A stretch of DNA of 29,088 nucleotides from an uncultured Gilliamella sp. (GTDB lineage Bacteria; Pseudomonadota; Gammaproteobacteria; Enterobacterales; Enterobacteriaceae): NCBI GenBank assembly GCA_945291235.1, contig CALYQY010000022.1, positions 1 through 29,088 on the forward strand. Reading direction: 5' to 3'. Under the pieces are notes generated by a model, which was given only the letters and a program-made list of their open reading frames with translations, had not been told where the DNA came from and made no database searches. Of this stretch, positions 8,130-16,417 are shown piece by piece (position 1 is the first letter of the stretch; each line of letters opens with the position of its first letter). Made by a program: the position numbers and the translations under genes.

Positions 8130-8440
8130 GAGACAATTCCAATCAAAAAAACAATTTTGCGTAGTATATCATACTACTGACCTTCATTATATAACCTTAA
8201 TCTCTGAAACAAAACAAGGAAAACACATCGTAAAACAGTCCAATCCAATATACAAAATTAAACGCACAATCATTTTTTATAACATTATGAATATATTTAA
8301 ACTATTATCATTTATTGTTGATATACAGGTTAAAATTCAACCTCCGTTATTTTGTAACAAAAGTCAGATAACATTCACCTTAATAAACACAATTAAACCT
8401 TGTTGAGCAGAAATAAAATAAAAATCAATGAAAGAAAGGG

Positions 8441-8469
8441 TTGGCATTATTAACTTAGCTGTATATAAT
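8441..8469 (+). promoter_or_regulatory. lexA promoter (-35 and -10)
   Basis: TTGGCA (8441-8446) and TATAAT (8464-8469) are separated by exactly 17 bases, an almost ideal sigma-70 promoter. The -10 element lies inside the upstream SOS box and the downstream box covers the transcription start region, so LexA binding should block initiation. Confidence 0.85.
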
Positions 8470-8474
8470 CACAT
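8459..8474. promoter_or_regulatory. SOS box 1 upstream of lexA (imperfect)
   Basis: CTGTATATAATCACAT fits the LexA consensus CTGT-N8-ACAG at seven of the eight defining positions (T in place of the last G) and contains the promoter -10. It starts 20 bases before the second box, close to the paired arrangement upstream of E. coli lexA. Confidence 0.75.
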
Positions 8475-8478
8475 ATAT

Positions 8479-8494
8479 CTGTATAAATAAACAG
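8479..8494. promoter_or_regulatory. SOS box 2 upstream of lexA (consensus)
   Basis: CTGTATAAATAAACAG is a full match to CTGT-N8-ACAG. It ends nine bases before the lexA ATG and overlaps the AGGA of the ribosome binding site, so bound LexA would also cover the transcript start. Confidence 0.92.
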
Positions 8495-8503
8495 GAAAAT
8501 CGA

Positions 8504-9127
8504 ATGAGACCATTAACTGAACGCCAACAACAAATTTATGATTTAATCAAAGATAATATTCAGACTACCGGAATGCCACCAACACGAGCAGAAATAGCTA
8601 AAATATTAGGTTTTCGTTCAGCTAATGCAGCAGAAGAGCATTTAAAAGCTTTAGCCAAAAAAGGCGCTATTGAAATGATTGCCGGCTCATCAAGAGGTAT
8701 CCGCCTGTTACTTGAAAATCATGAAAAAAATGAAGCGGAAGGTCTACCGCTTATTGGTCAAGTAGCAGCCGGTTCACCGATTCTTGCTCAAGAACATATT
8801 GAAAGTTATTATCAAGTGGATCCCAATTTATTTAAACCCAATGCCGATTTTTTATTACGTGTACAGGGAATGTCAATGAAAGATATCGGTATATTGGATG
8901 GCGATCTACTGGCGGTGCATAAAACTCAGGATGTCAAAAATGGACAAGTTATTGTGGCACGCATTGAAGATGAAGTGACAGTTAAACGCTTATCTCGTCA
9001 AGGTCGATATGTACATTTGATTGCCGAAAATAGTGAATTTTCTCCGATTTTGGTTGATCTTGAACAACAAAATTTTGCTATTGAAGGCATAGCTGTGGGT
9101 ATCATTCGCAATGGATCATGGTTGTAA
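8504..9127 (+). CDS. lexA: LexA repressor
   Basis: The SOS-response repressor, 207 residues against 202 in E. coli. Residues 1-70 form the winged helix-turn-helix ([37 protein letters not shown]). The self-cleavage site is Ala89-Gly90 in QVAAGSP, and the catalytic pair is Ser124 in GMSMKDIG and Lys161 in DEVTVKRL. The linker between the domains ([12 protein letters not shown]) is about five residues longer than in E. coli. The gene has a strong promoter with two LexA boxes, so it is autoregulated. The next gene follows after 48 bases with no terminator in between. Confidence 0.98.
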   Translation: MRPLTERQQQIYDLIKDNIQTTGMPPTRAEIAKILGFRSANAAEEHLKALAKKGAIEMIAGSSRGIRLLLENHEKNEAEGLPLIGQVAAGSPILAQEHIESYYQVDPNLFKPNADFLLRVQGMSMKDIGILDGDLLAVHKTQDVKNGQVIVARIEDEVTVKRLSRQGRYVHLIAENSEFSPILVDLEQQNFAIEGIAVGIIRNGSWL

Positions 9128-9175
9128 CTTAGTATAAAATAGTCACAAATTATAGCTAATTCAGGAGAAAATGGT

Positions 9176-9541
9176 ATGTGGCTATTTTGGTTATTTGAAG
9201 CGTTAGGATTTGTTGCCGTTATTATCCTCATTTTTGTTTATTGCCGTTTTCGTAAACAAGGATTTTGGTCGTTTCTTTGGCGGCGTTTAAAATGGGTGGC
9301 TATTGCTATTCTTGTGGTTTGGCTTGCTATTGCAATATTGTGTCGAAATCACTTATTTAGTGCGGTTCACTGCTATTTTCGTGGTGAAAGTATGCATGCC
9401 AACACCAAATACTCAATCTATTTAAGTGAATGCCAAGTTGAAACGCCAAGTGGTAGTTACGTGCCAATCGAACGATCCCGAGCGATACCGGGTTCAAATG
9501 ACCACCATAATGAAGATAATACTATTGATTATTACCATTAA
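9176..9541 (+). CDS. Small two-helix membrane protein of unknown function, lexA-linked
   Basis: A protein of 121 residues with membrane helices at about 2-22 and 40-57, separated by a strongly basic loop (RFRKQGFWSFLWRR). By the positive-inside rule the loop is cytoplasmic and the C-terminal 64 residues are periplasmic; that tail has two cysteines (66, 86) and an acidic His-rich end. AGGAG lies eight bases before the ATG. A nearer ATG at 9171 is out of frame and stops after 11 codons. No terminator separates it from lexA, so it is probably SOS-induced. E. coli has dinF in this position and Pseudomonas has sulA; this protein resembles neither. I do not recognise a family. Confidence 0.75.
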   Translation: MWLFWLFEALGFVAVIILIFVYCRFRKQGFWSFLWRRLKWVAIAILVVWLAIAILCRNHLFSAVHCYFRGESMHANTKYSIYLSECQVETPSGSYVPIERSRAIPGSNDHHNEDNTIDYYH

Positions 9542-9568
9542 TATTCAATTTAACTAAAAATTCAGATA

Positions 9569-9606
9569 AAAAATAAGGTAATTTCGGTGAAAATTACCTT
9601 ATTTTT
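9569..9606. terminator. Strong bidirectional terminator (lexA unit / ptrA)
   Basis: AAAAATAAGGTAATTT (9569-9584) and AAATTACCTTATTTTT (9591-9606) form a perfect 16-bp stem with a CGGTGA loop. T-runs on both strands make it a textbook two-way intrinsic terminator between convergent units. Confidence 0.93.
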
Positions 9607-9660
9607 ATTTCAGTTATGTGATTCTAAATTCTGTTTTAACAAACCTTATTAACATCAAAA

Positions 9661-12555
9661 TTATTTAGTCATTTCACTTAACAAAGAATGTTGTAAACTT
9701 GAAGCATTGTCAAAATCCGTCAACTCATTACCATTAATAGCTTGTGGTACTTTGGAACCTTCTAATGGTTTACCCAGTACCTGCGACGCTAGTACTAAAC
9801 CTTTATGCTCCATAACAGAATGGGTATAAAAGTTAATCAAATCTTGTTGGGTAATTTTTTTCAATTGATTGATTTTTTTCTCACGTGAATCAAATTTAAA
9901 GCGTGATAAACGATAATCTGACAGATAAAGATTTAATTCTTCCTCTAGCGTTTGTGGCGGCATTGTCAATTCATTGAGCACGCCTTTTTTATATTGCTCA
10001 ACATCTTGATCGGATAATTCTTTCAATTTACTTAACATGTTAGGATAAAAATCTTGATAGCGTTTAAGTAAATAATCAGGATCATACTGATTACTTTGAA
10101 TTAAAAATCCTAATCCTGACGATTCACCTATGGTAAACGGAATGGTAAACACGGCATAACCAAGCTGCTCGTTACTGCGCAACTGCTCATAAAAAGAAGG
10201 TTCAATCATTTTGGTCAGCGTATAACTTAAAACTTGTCCCTCGATTTCACTATAATTCGCTGGAATATATCCAATCATTAAAGCATTGTCGCTCGAAGTT
10301 GCATGTTGCGTAATTTTTGCTGTCTGTGTCGATGTTATTTTTATCGTTGGTTTTGGTTCAAACTCGATATTCGCATCCAACGTTTTTTGTATTTCCTGAT
10401 AAAGTTTGAGTGAATTATCGTTCGATATATTCCCTAAACTGATCATATAAGGAATGGATTTCGACAGTAACTTATCACGATAAGCCAATACATCATTCAC
10501 ACTGATATCTGCTGTTATTCGGCGTTTATCACTGCGTTCGAAGTAAGGAATATAAGATAAAGCTTTAACTGGTTGCATCGATAATAAATAACTATTAGCA
10601 TGATCGGCGGCATCAAGTTTTTGAAGATACCAGGATTTCGCTAATGCTAAACTTTGCTCATCAATATTAACATTTCGATAGCTATTTAAGACAGCGGTTA
10701 TCATATCTGGCAGATGTTGATTAAAGCCTGTTGCAGTGATCATTAGTCCATTATCACCCGAACATGATAAAGACATACCTGCGACACCAGCCTGAAATTC
10801 TAACTGCGCTAAATTTCGACTGACAATATAGTCAAGTAAGTAAAAAATGACCTGTGATTTTACATCTTTAAATGCCTCGTTATTGCGCAATGAAACCACT
10901 ATGGCAGCTTTCGGATCTTGTTTAAAATATTGACTAGCTAAATGAATATGATTTCCCCGTTTGTTAAACTCAACGGCTGGTAATGGAGTTTCACTTTGCT
11001 TTACAATCGAAAAGTCATCGGGGATATAAGGATTGAGCGCTGGTAAGGTAAATGAGAAATCTTTACCTAACGCTGTCCAATTTAATTTTTCTTCTTTAGT
11101 AATGTTATCAATTTTGTAAGGCGCTTCAACAAAATAAGCGGTTTTATTGGTTGCTTGATTCGGTGAAATCGTCCATATTCGGGCATTATCGGCAGTTAAA
11201 CTTTTTAGTCGGGCGATAATTGCAGACTTATCAAAATGCGTTGCAATATAATCTGAATTAAGAACATTTTGAATTGGATATAGCAACATCTGATCCGATA
11301 ACCATTCAACATAGGACATATCCCGTTCAATATCTTGATATTTAAATCCTAAATCTAAGACTTTCTTAAACTCCTCATAATAAGCTTCGGTTACACCTTC
11401 TTTTTGAATTAACTGCAAATAATTAAAAATGGCGCCAATAACTTTATCTTTCTGGCTAAGCCCTGCATCGGTTAAACTGACATTAATACTAAAAATACCA
11501 CTATTGCCATATCGATTTGGTGAAATCGAGGAGGATATACTTTCGATTAATCCTTGTTTTTGAAGTTGGTCAGATAATGTATTTTGGCTACTGTTACTAA
11601 TTAAATAAGTGATATATTCATCACTTTTATCGGCAAATTTAGCTAAATTGTTTTCAATGGGAAATTGCAATAACAACAACTTTTTAGGTTGTGCAGGAAT
11701 CATATAAATTTGTTTACCTAACGAATCCGACGTCATTGCCTGCTTATCAATTTTTGGCGCAATAGTATGGCGATTGGGAATCTTTCCATAGGTATCTTCG
11801 GCTAATTTTGCCAATTTATTTATCGATTGATTACTGTAAATGACCCCGACCATAATATTGGCAGAATAATAATCGTGATGAAAATTGACTAAGGCATCTT
11901 GTAGTTTACTGTCTGGCTTATCACTTAATGTTTCTAAGTTACCCCCTGAAAATTGTGATGCAGGATGTTCGGGATTAATGGTTTCAGCATTAACTTGTTC
12001 AATTCTAAAACCATCATTGGATCGTGCCATAGTCAATTCGGCATTAACGGCATTGCGTTCTTTATCGGCAAATTTAGGATCTAAGATAGGCTCGGCAATG
12101 GCATCAGCTAAATAATCCAATGCTTTATCAAAAGCACTATTTTCAACTTCAAAATAAAATGCGGTACGATGTGCGGCAGTACTTGCATTATAACTGCCAG
12201 TGTGACGGCTTAAAAATTTAGAAAAACTTGCTGGTTTTGGATACTTTTTTGAGCCCATAAGTACCATGTGCTCAGTATAATGCGCTAAGCCTTGCTGTGC
12301 TTTTGGATCTTGCAATGAACCAACCGGTAGTGCTAGTGAGCCAAGCGATTTGACTGCATTGGGATCAGACACCAGTAACACTTGCATTTTGTTTGGTAAC
12401 TCAATCACTTCATATTGACGTTTATCTCGTTCACTTTGTTGTACCTTTTCCAATAATACAGGGTGAACAAGCTTATTATCAATTGCGCTAGAAGAGTTGG
12501 AAATAATGAATCCTAACGCAGTAAAAATAATCAATTTAATTTTCATCTTATTCAT
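9661..12555 (-). CDS. ptrA: Pitrilysin (protease III), periplasmic zinc metallopeptidase
   Basis: An M16A insulinase-family endopeptidase that degrades small peptides in the periplasm. The inverted zinc motif is H92-Y-T-E95-H96 in GLAHYTEHMVLMGS, with the third ligand Glu173 in RNAVNAELTMARS, four residues later than the same set in E. coli. The 964 residues (E. coli 962) match throughout, including ETINPEHPASQFSGGNLETLSDKP and NPYIPDDFSIV. A signal peptide covers residues 1 to about 24 (KIKLIIFTALGFIISNSSSA). In E. coli ptrA lies between recC and recB; here it is alone, convergent with the lexA unit. A -10-like TATAAT on this strand lies at 12579-12584. Confidence 0.96.
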   Translation of the reverse strand: MNKMKIKLIIFTALGFIISNSSSAIDNKLVHPVLLEKVQQSERDKRQYEVIELPNKMQVLLVSDPNAVKSLGSLALPVGSLQDPKAQQGLAHYTEHMVLMGSKKYPKPASFSKFLSRHTGSYNASTAAHRTAFYFEVENSAFDKALDYLADAIAEPILDPKFADKERNAVNAELTMARSNDGFRIEQVNAETINPEHPASQFSGGNLETLSDKPDSKLQDALVNFHHDYYSANIMVGVIYSNQSINKLAKLAEDTYGKIPNRHTIAPKIDKQAMTSDSLGKQIYMIPAQPKKLLLLQFPIENNLAKFADKSDEYITYLISNSSQNTLSDQLQKQGLIESISSSISPNRYGNSGIFSINVSLTDAGLSQKDKVIGAIFNYLQLIQKEGVTEAYYEEFKKVLDLGFKYQDIERDMSYVEWLSDQMLLYPIQNVLNSDYIATHFDKSAIIARLKSLTADNARIWTISPNQATNKTAYFVEAPYKIDNITKEEKLNWTALGKDFSFTLPALNPYIPDDFSIVKQSETPLPAVEFNKRGNHIHLASQYFKQDPKAAIVVSLRNNEAFKDVKSQVIFYLLDYIVSRNLAQLEFQAGVAGMSLSCSGDNGLMITATGFNQHLPDMITAVLNSYRNVNIDEQSLALAKSWYLQKLDAADHANSYLLSMQPVKALSYIPYFERSDKRRITADISVNDVLAYRDKLLSKSIPYMISLGNISNDNSLKLYQEIQKTLDANIEFEPKPTIKITSTQTAKITQHATSSDNALMIGYIPANYSEIEGQVLSYTLTKMIEPSFYEQLRSNEQLGYAVFTIPFTIGESSGLGFLIQSNQYDPDYLLKRYQDFYPNMLSKLKELSDQDVEQYKKGVLNELTMPPQTLEEELNLYLSDYRLSRFKFDSREKKINQLKKITQQDLINFYTHSVMEHKGLVLASQVLGKPLEGSKVPQAINGNELTDFDNASSLQHSLLSEMTK

Positions 12556-12882
12556 ATAATTTTCCCATTTAAAAAACTATTATAGTCTTAATTCAACAAT
12601 TAAGGGCAAAAAAACATAAATAAACAATAGCTATCAAACTAAACAAAACTACACCAAATATTTCTATTCTTTGTTATATGTATTTTATATAATCCACGCG
12701 TTTGGATAACCTAAACCATGTAATTAAAATTACATCATCCTGTGATATTACCTAAGATTTCTATTTTTTGCTGATTCAGAACAACTCATTGATTAATTTA
12801 CATCATTTCAATAGTGCTTTGATTCATACACAAATAAAAATAAAAACATAGATTTTGAAATATATTGAATTAAGGTGGTTTT
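12556..12882. other. 327-base divergent regulatory region (ptrA / exopolysaccharide operon)
   Basis: No gene is seen. On the minus strand TATAAT (plus 12579-12584) is a plausible ptrA -10 without a good -35. On the plus strand TATAAT at 12688-12693 is a possible -10 for the yaiO-like operon, also without a convincing -35. A palindrome at 12718-12735 follows it. The rest is AT-rich and unremarkable. Confidence 0.45.
12718..12735. promoter_or_regulatory. Palindrome, possible operator of the exopolysaccharide operon
   Basis: ATGTAATTAAAATTACAT is a perfect 8-2-8 inverted repeat 148 bases before the yaiO-like start and 25 bases after a TATAAT. The size and symmetry suit a dimeric regulator, but AT-rich DNA makes such palindromes by chance and no regulator gene lies next to it. 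Confidence 0.3.
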
Positions 12883-14073
12883 ATGTCTTATAAGTTAGTC
12901 TTAATGCTAAGTTTTTTTGCCTACAGTTCTACTATATTAGCAAACCCAATTTATGGAAATAACGCAATCAAAGCAGAACAATTATTAAATGAAAGCATTG
13001 AAGCAAAAAAAATGCAAAATTTTAATCTCGCTGCGCAAAAATTAGAATCTGCGCTTGTACTATCACCAACTAATTCAGACATACTTGTCCAACTCGGATT
13101 TAACTATTATGCACTGAAAAACTTAGATCAAGCAAAACAAGCGTTTCACAAGGCTTTAGTCTTAGCCCCCAATTATGTCGATGCCCAATACGGATTGGTC
13201 AGCGTTGTGTTAGCACAAAATATTGATAATCCAAGTGAAGCTGAATTACTACTCAATCACTATTTAACGCAATCACCCAATGATACCCAATTGTTAACAT
13301 TAAAAAAAACAATCACTGACATCAAAAAATCGATTCATTACTGGACACTCAATGTTGCTGGTACTCATAGTCATTTAACAAAATCTTATGCTGACTGGAA
13401 CGAAATGGAGTTTGCGCTATCTTACAAACTGTCTAAAACAAGTACGATTACAGGTCATGTTGCTCAATCTCATCGTTTTAATATGAATGATCAAAGAATT
13501 GGTACAACATTTTGGCATACGCTAAATGATCGTGCTTACGGCTACTTATCAGGCTTTACCGCGACGTCGAAAAAATTCTTTGCACGTTATACTTTAGCAA
13601 GTGGTGCTGACTATGTATTATTATCATCAACAAATAAATATTTTCATTCCCTTCATATCACATTGGATTTAAAGTTCGACCACTACAACGACGGAAATAT
13701 CAAAAGTATTACGCCAGGGATTGAGCAATACTTCTTGAATGACCGATTATCAATTGCCGGTAAGTGGTACAATACTTATGATCAGGATAATAATCATACC
13801 AACGGTTTTCTAATTAAGCTAACCGCAACACCAATCGAAAAATTGCATCTATTTATCGGTTACTCAAATGCTCAAGAAACATCAGATCGTTCTAACCGCT
13901 ATAATCATTCATTAATCAAGGCGAAAGCACATTTCGTGGGTCTAACGTATGATGTTTCTGACAGATTAAGTCTTCAATTTAACTACACTGCTGAAGGTCG
14001 AAAAGACACCAACCGCAACCGTAATTTGTACAACAAGAAAACATTAGGATGTGGTATAAAATGGACATTTTAA
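12883..14073 (+). CDS. Outer-membrane TPR / YaiO-type beta-barrel protein
   Basis: A 396-residue exported protein. Residues 1-20 are a signal peptide (cleavage likely after TILA). Residues about 28-150 carry about three tetratricopeptide repeats (NFNLAAQKLESALVLSPTNSDI, NLDQAKQAFHKALVLAPNYVDAQYGL, and a weaker third). From about 155 the sequence alternates hydrophobic and polar residues with many aromatics and ends ...CGIKWTF, a C-terminal phenylalanine as in proteins folded by the BAM complex. This combination matches YaiO-family barrels and in plan the exporter PgaA. I infer it is the outer-membrane pore for the polymer made by the glycosyltransferase two genes downstream. AAGG lies at 12871-12875, suitable for the ATG. 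Its end overlaps the next gene. Confidence 0.8.
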   Translation: MSYKLVLMLSFFAYSSTILANPIYGNNAIKAEQLLNESIEAKKMQNFNLAAQKLESALVLSPTNSDILVQLGFNYYALKNLDQAKQAFHKALVLAPNYVDAQYGLVSVVLAQNIDNPSEAELLLNHYLTQSPNDTQLLTLKKTITDIKKSIHYWTLNVAGTHSHLTKSYADWNEMEFALSYKLSKTSTITGHVAQSHRFNMNDQRIGTTFWHTLNDRAYGYLSGFTATSKKFFARYTLASGADYVLLSSTNKYFHSLHITLDLKFDHYNDGNIKSITPGIEQYFLNDRLSIAGKWYNTYDQDNNHTNGFLIKLTATPIEKLHLFIGYSNAQETSDRSNRYNHSLIKAKAHFVGLTYDVSDRLSLQFNYTAEGRKDTNRNRNLYNKKTLGCGIKWTF

Positions 14074-14984
14074 TACGGTATATGAATATTTACAATGTCA
14101 GTATGATTTTTGCTGGTCTGATAATTGTTTTTATCACGTCAATAATTTATCTTGACCGAAGATATCATCGGAAAAGATTTAATGATTTAAAACTAAAATT
14201 AATCGATTTGATTGCACAAAAAAGTAAAGTAAACGCCTTTTATGCAAGCAAAATATCGAAATATGCATTAAATTCCGTTGACTTAATTGCCGCTTTTTTT
14301 GCTGAAAAACAGTTCAATGAGCTTGAACCGGTATTACCGCTGTTTGAAAATGAAGTATTTCAAAAAAAATTGCGCACTTTATTAAAAAAAGGAACGACGA
14401 AAGAACGCATTGATGCCGCAAACATGTTGTCTTACTACCCTTCCACACAAACCTTTGCGGCGTTGAAACATGCTTGTGAAAACCATAACCAAGAAGTTGC
14501 TGTTGCAGCAGCGCTGAGTTTAGCGATCAGTAATCCTAACGTGACTCTTGCTGAACTCATAATCTTATTGTCTAATTCAATATCGCAAAATGGTCTATTT
14601 TGTTTTTTACGATTAGTTCCATCCTATAAGCTTTTAGAGTTTGAAACCGAACTAGCAAATCAACAATTTAGCAAAATTGTTGATAATCTTTCTAACATCT
14701 TAACCCAAATTTCTATAAATTATATCACGCCTTACGCTATGTTAGCCAAAGAAGATAGACGCGATTATATGCGGGCGTTTTATGAATCGTTAATCGATTT
14801 ACAAAATAGTTCTTCCGGTATTATTCACAGCTGTTATCTACTTAATTTTATTAATGAATTCTGCTATCAAGAAAAGATATGTAGTATTGAAGAATTGATA
14901 ACAGAATATTTTGATTTTACGACTAAGCGATTTGTCCATATCCTCGATAAAAACAACAATATTTTCAAAATTAAACACGGGTAA
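14061..14984 (+). CDS. Membrane-anchored HEAT-repeat protein
   Basis: From this start the product is 307 residues. One N-terminal membrane helix (IYNVSMIFAGLIIVFITSIIYL) is followed by a basic patch (DRRYHRKRF), so the body should be cytoplasmic. The body is all-helical, with HEAT-like repeats clearest around TTKERIDAANMLSYYPS and NQEVAVAAALSLAISNP. Three ATGs are possible (14049, 14061, 14082). The first has AGG directly next to it, while 14061 has AGGATGTGG upstream, so I prefer it, with low certainty. It overlaps the end of the beta-barrel gene by 13 bases. In this operon it could be a scaffold or a regulatory partner of the synthase, in place of PgaD or a PilZ protein. That role is inference. 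Confidence 0.72.
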   Translation: MDILIRYMNIYNVSMIFAGLIIVFITSIIYLDRRYHRKRFNDLKLKLIDLIAQKSKVNAFYASKISKYALNSVDLIAAFFAEKQFNELEPVLPLFENEVFQKKLRTLLKKGTTKERIDAANMLSYYPSTQTFAALKHACENHNQEVAVAAALSLAISNPNVTLAELIILLSNSISQNGLFCFLRLVPSYKLLEFETELANQQFSKIVDNLSNILTQISINYITPYAMLAKEDRRDYMRAFYESLIDLQNSSSGIIHSCYLLNFINEFCYQEKICSIEELITEYFDFTTKRFVHILDKNNNIFKIKHG

Positions 14985-14989
14985 ACTTT

Positions 14990-16417
14990 ATGAACAATGA
15001 TTTATACTATGCAATCAAGCTTTGCATGGAAGTGCTGGTTATTCTCATAATGATTGTCGGACTTTTACAAGTGCTCATCTATTTTTTGCAACTTATCATT
15101 TCTGTTTATGTCCTAATTAAAGCGCGAGATAACGATAAAAAAATTCAGAATATTAAAAAGAATGAAGGTATTTTACCGGCTATCTCTATTATTATGCCTG
15201 CCTATAATGAAAGCGTTACCATTATCGATAGTATTGAATCGATGCTCGCAACGGAATACCCTAATGTTGATATTATTGTGATTAACGATGGCTCAACCGA
15301 CAATACTTTTCAATTAATTTATGACCATTTTCGATTACAAGAAACCGCCCATCATTTAAATAATGTGGAACAAAATCACCTATCTCATGCCAAAATAAGA
15401 GGGGTTTATATCTCTCAAAAAGATAGCCGTCTTCGCGTGATAGATAAAGTCAATGGAGGCAAAGCCGATGCACATAATGCGGCAATCAATTTAAGTCAAG
15501 CCCCTATCGTTTGTCTCATTGATGCTGATTCCATTTTAGAACCCGATGCATTAACTAAAGCGGTTATTCCTTTTATTTACAGTCCTAAAACTATTGCCGT
15601 GGGTGGAACCGTTCGAGTTGCAAACAGTTGTTTGATTAATAAAGGGGTGGTAACAAAAATAAAACTATCAAGAAAATACATTGTTCAATTACAAGCATTG
15701 GAATATATGCGTTCATTTTTAATGGCTAAAGTGGCCTGGAATCATATTAAAATATTACCGATTATATCAGGCGCATTTGGCTTGTTCCGTCGAGATTTAG
15801 CCATAAAAATTGGTGGATTTTCGGCTGACTCGGTTGGTGAAGATTTTGACTTTACGGTAAAATTACATAAACTAATCTATGATACCAAAGCCAATTATAA
15901 AATAGAATATGTCCCAACTGCGGTATGCTGGACTCAAGTACCCGAAAAATGGAAAGTATTAAAGAATCAACGAATACGTTGGCATATTGGTGCATTGCAA
16001 ACTTATTTGCATTTTCGGGAGTTTACTTTTAAGTTAAAATATAAAAGATTAAGTTTTATTCTTTTACCTTTTTCGATTTTAACCGATATTTTAGGGCCGA
16101 TTGCTGAATTATTAGGTTATGTATTATTACCCCTTTTTTGTTATTTTGATGTGGTCGATGGTAATTTAATTTTATCCTATTTTTTACTTGTTATTAGTTA
16201 CAATATTTTAATCACCTCGACTGCCATTGCCATTGACGGCCTCTTGCTAAGAGGATTAGATAAAATCAGATATTTTGTATCACTACTTTTTATTTCGCTA
16301 ATTGATAATTTTGGCTATCGACAAATCTGTTTATATTGGAAATTTAAAGGTTTCTTCCGTTTGAAAAAAGGTAAATTATCTTGGGGAAAAATGGAGAGAG
16401 TTAAATTTGATAAATAA
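14990..16417 (+). CDS. Family 2 processive glycosyltransferase (polysaccharide synthase)
   Basis: A 475-residue inner-membrane synthase. A membrane segment at about 12-44 precedes a GT-A domain with MPAYNES (69-75), INDGSTDNT (98-106, UDP-binding Asp100), GGKADAHN (156-163), DADS (178-181, the DxD metal site), GEDFDFT (283-289, general base) and QRIRW (327-331). This D, D, D, QxxRW set marks processive enzymes such as PgaC, hyaluronan and cellulose synthases. Further membrane segments are near 355-385, 393-420 and 427-446. No PilZ domain is present. It starts five bases after the HEAT-repeat gene and its end overlaps the next gene by 11 bases. The polymer is not predictable from sequence; poly-GlcNAc-like is one guess. 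Confidence 0.88.
   Translation: MNNDLYYAIKLCMEVLVILIMIVGLLQVLIYFLQLIISVYVLIKARDNDKKIQNIKKNEGILPAISIIMPAYNESVTIIDSIESMLATEYPNVDIIVINDGSTDNTFQLIYDHFRLQETAHHLNNVEQNHLSHAKIRGVYISQKDSRLRVIDKVNGGKADAHNAAINLSQAPIVCLIDADSILEPDALTKAVIPFIYSPKTIAVGGTVRVANSCLINKGVVTKIKLSRKYIVQLQALEYMRSFLMAKVAWNHIKILPIISGAFGLFRRDLAIKIGGFSADSVGEDFDFTVKLHKLIYDTKANYKIEYVPTAVCWTQVPEKWKVLKNQRIRWHIGALQTYLHFREFTFKLKYKRLSFILLPFSILTDILGPIAELLGYVLLPLFCYFDVVDGNLILSYFLLVISYNILITSTAIAIDGLLLRGLDKIRYFVSLLFISLIDNFGYRQICLYWKFKGFFRLKKGKLSWGKMERVKFDK

Larger units (their letters stand above)
8130..8503. other. 374-base divergent regulatory region (coaE / lexA)
   Basis: The right end holds the lexA promoter and two SOS boxes, described separately. 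The remaining 300 bases up to 8440 are AT-rich, with no convincing gene. A frame open from 8128 to 8406 overlaps the coaE start, lacks a ribosome binding site and has a composition like random translation. The coaE promoter must lie here but I cannot place it. Confidence 0.6.

Noticed and set aside
8128..8406. Open frame of 92 codons upstream of lexA
   Set aside because: It overlaps the coaE start, has no ribosome binding site and reads like translated AT-rich intergenic DNA.
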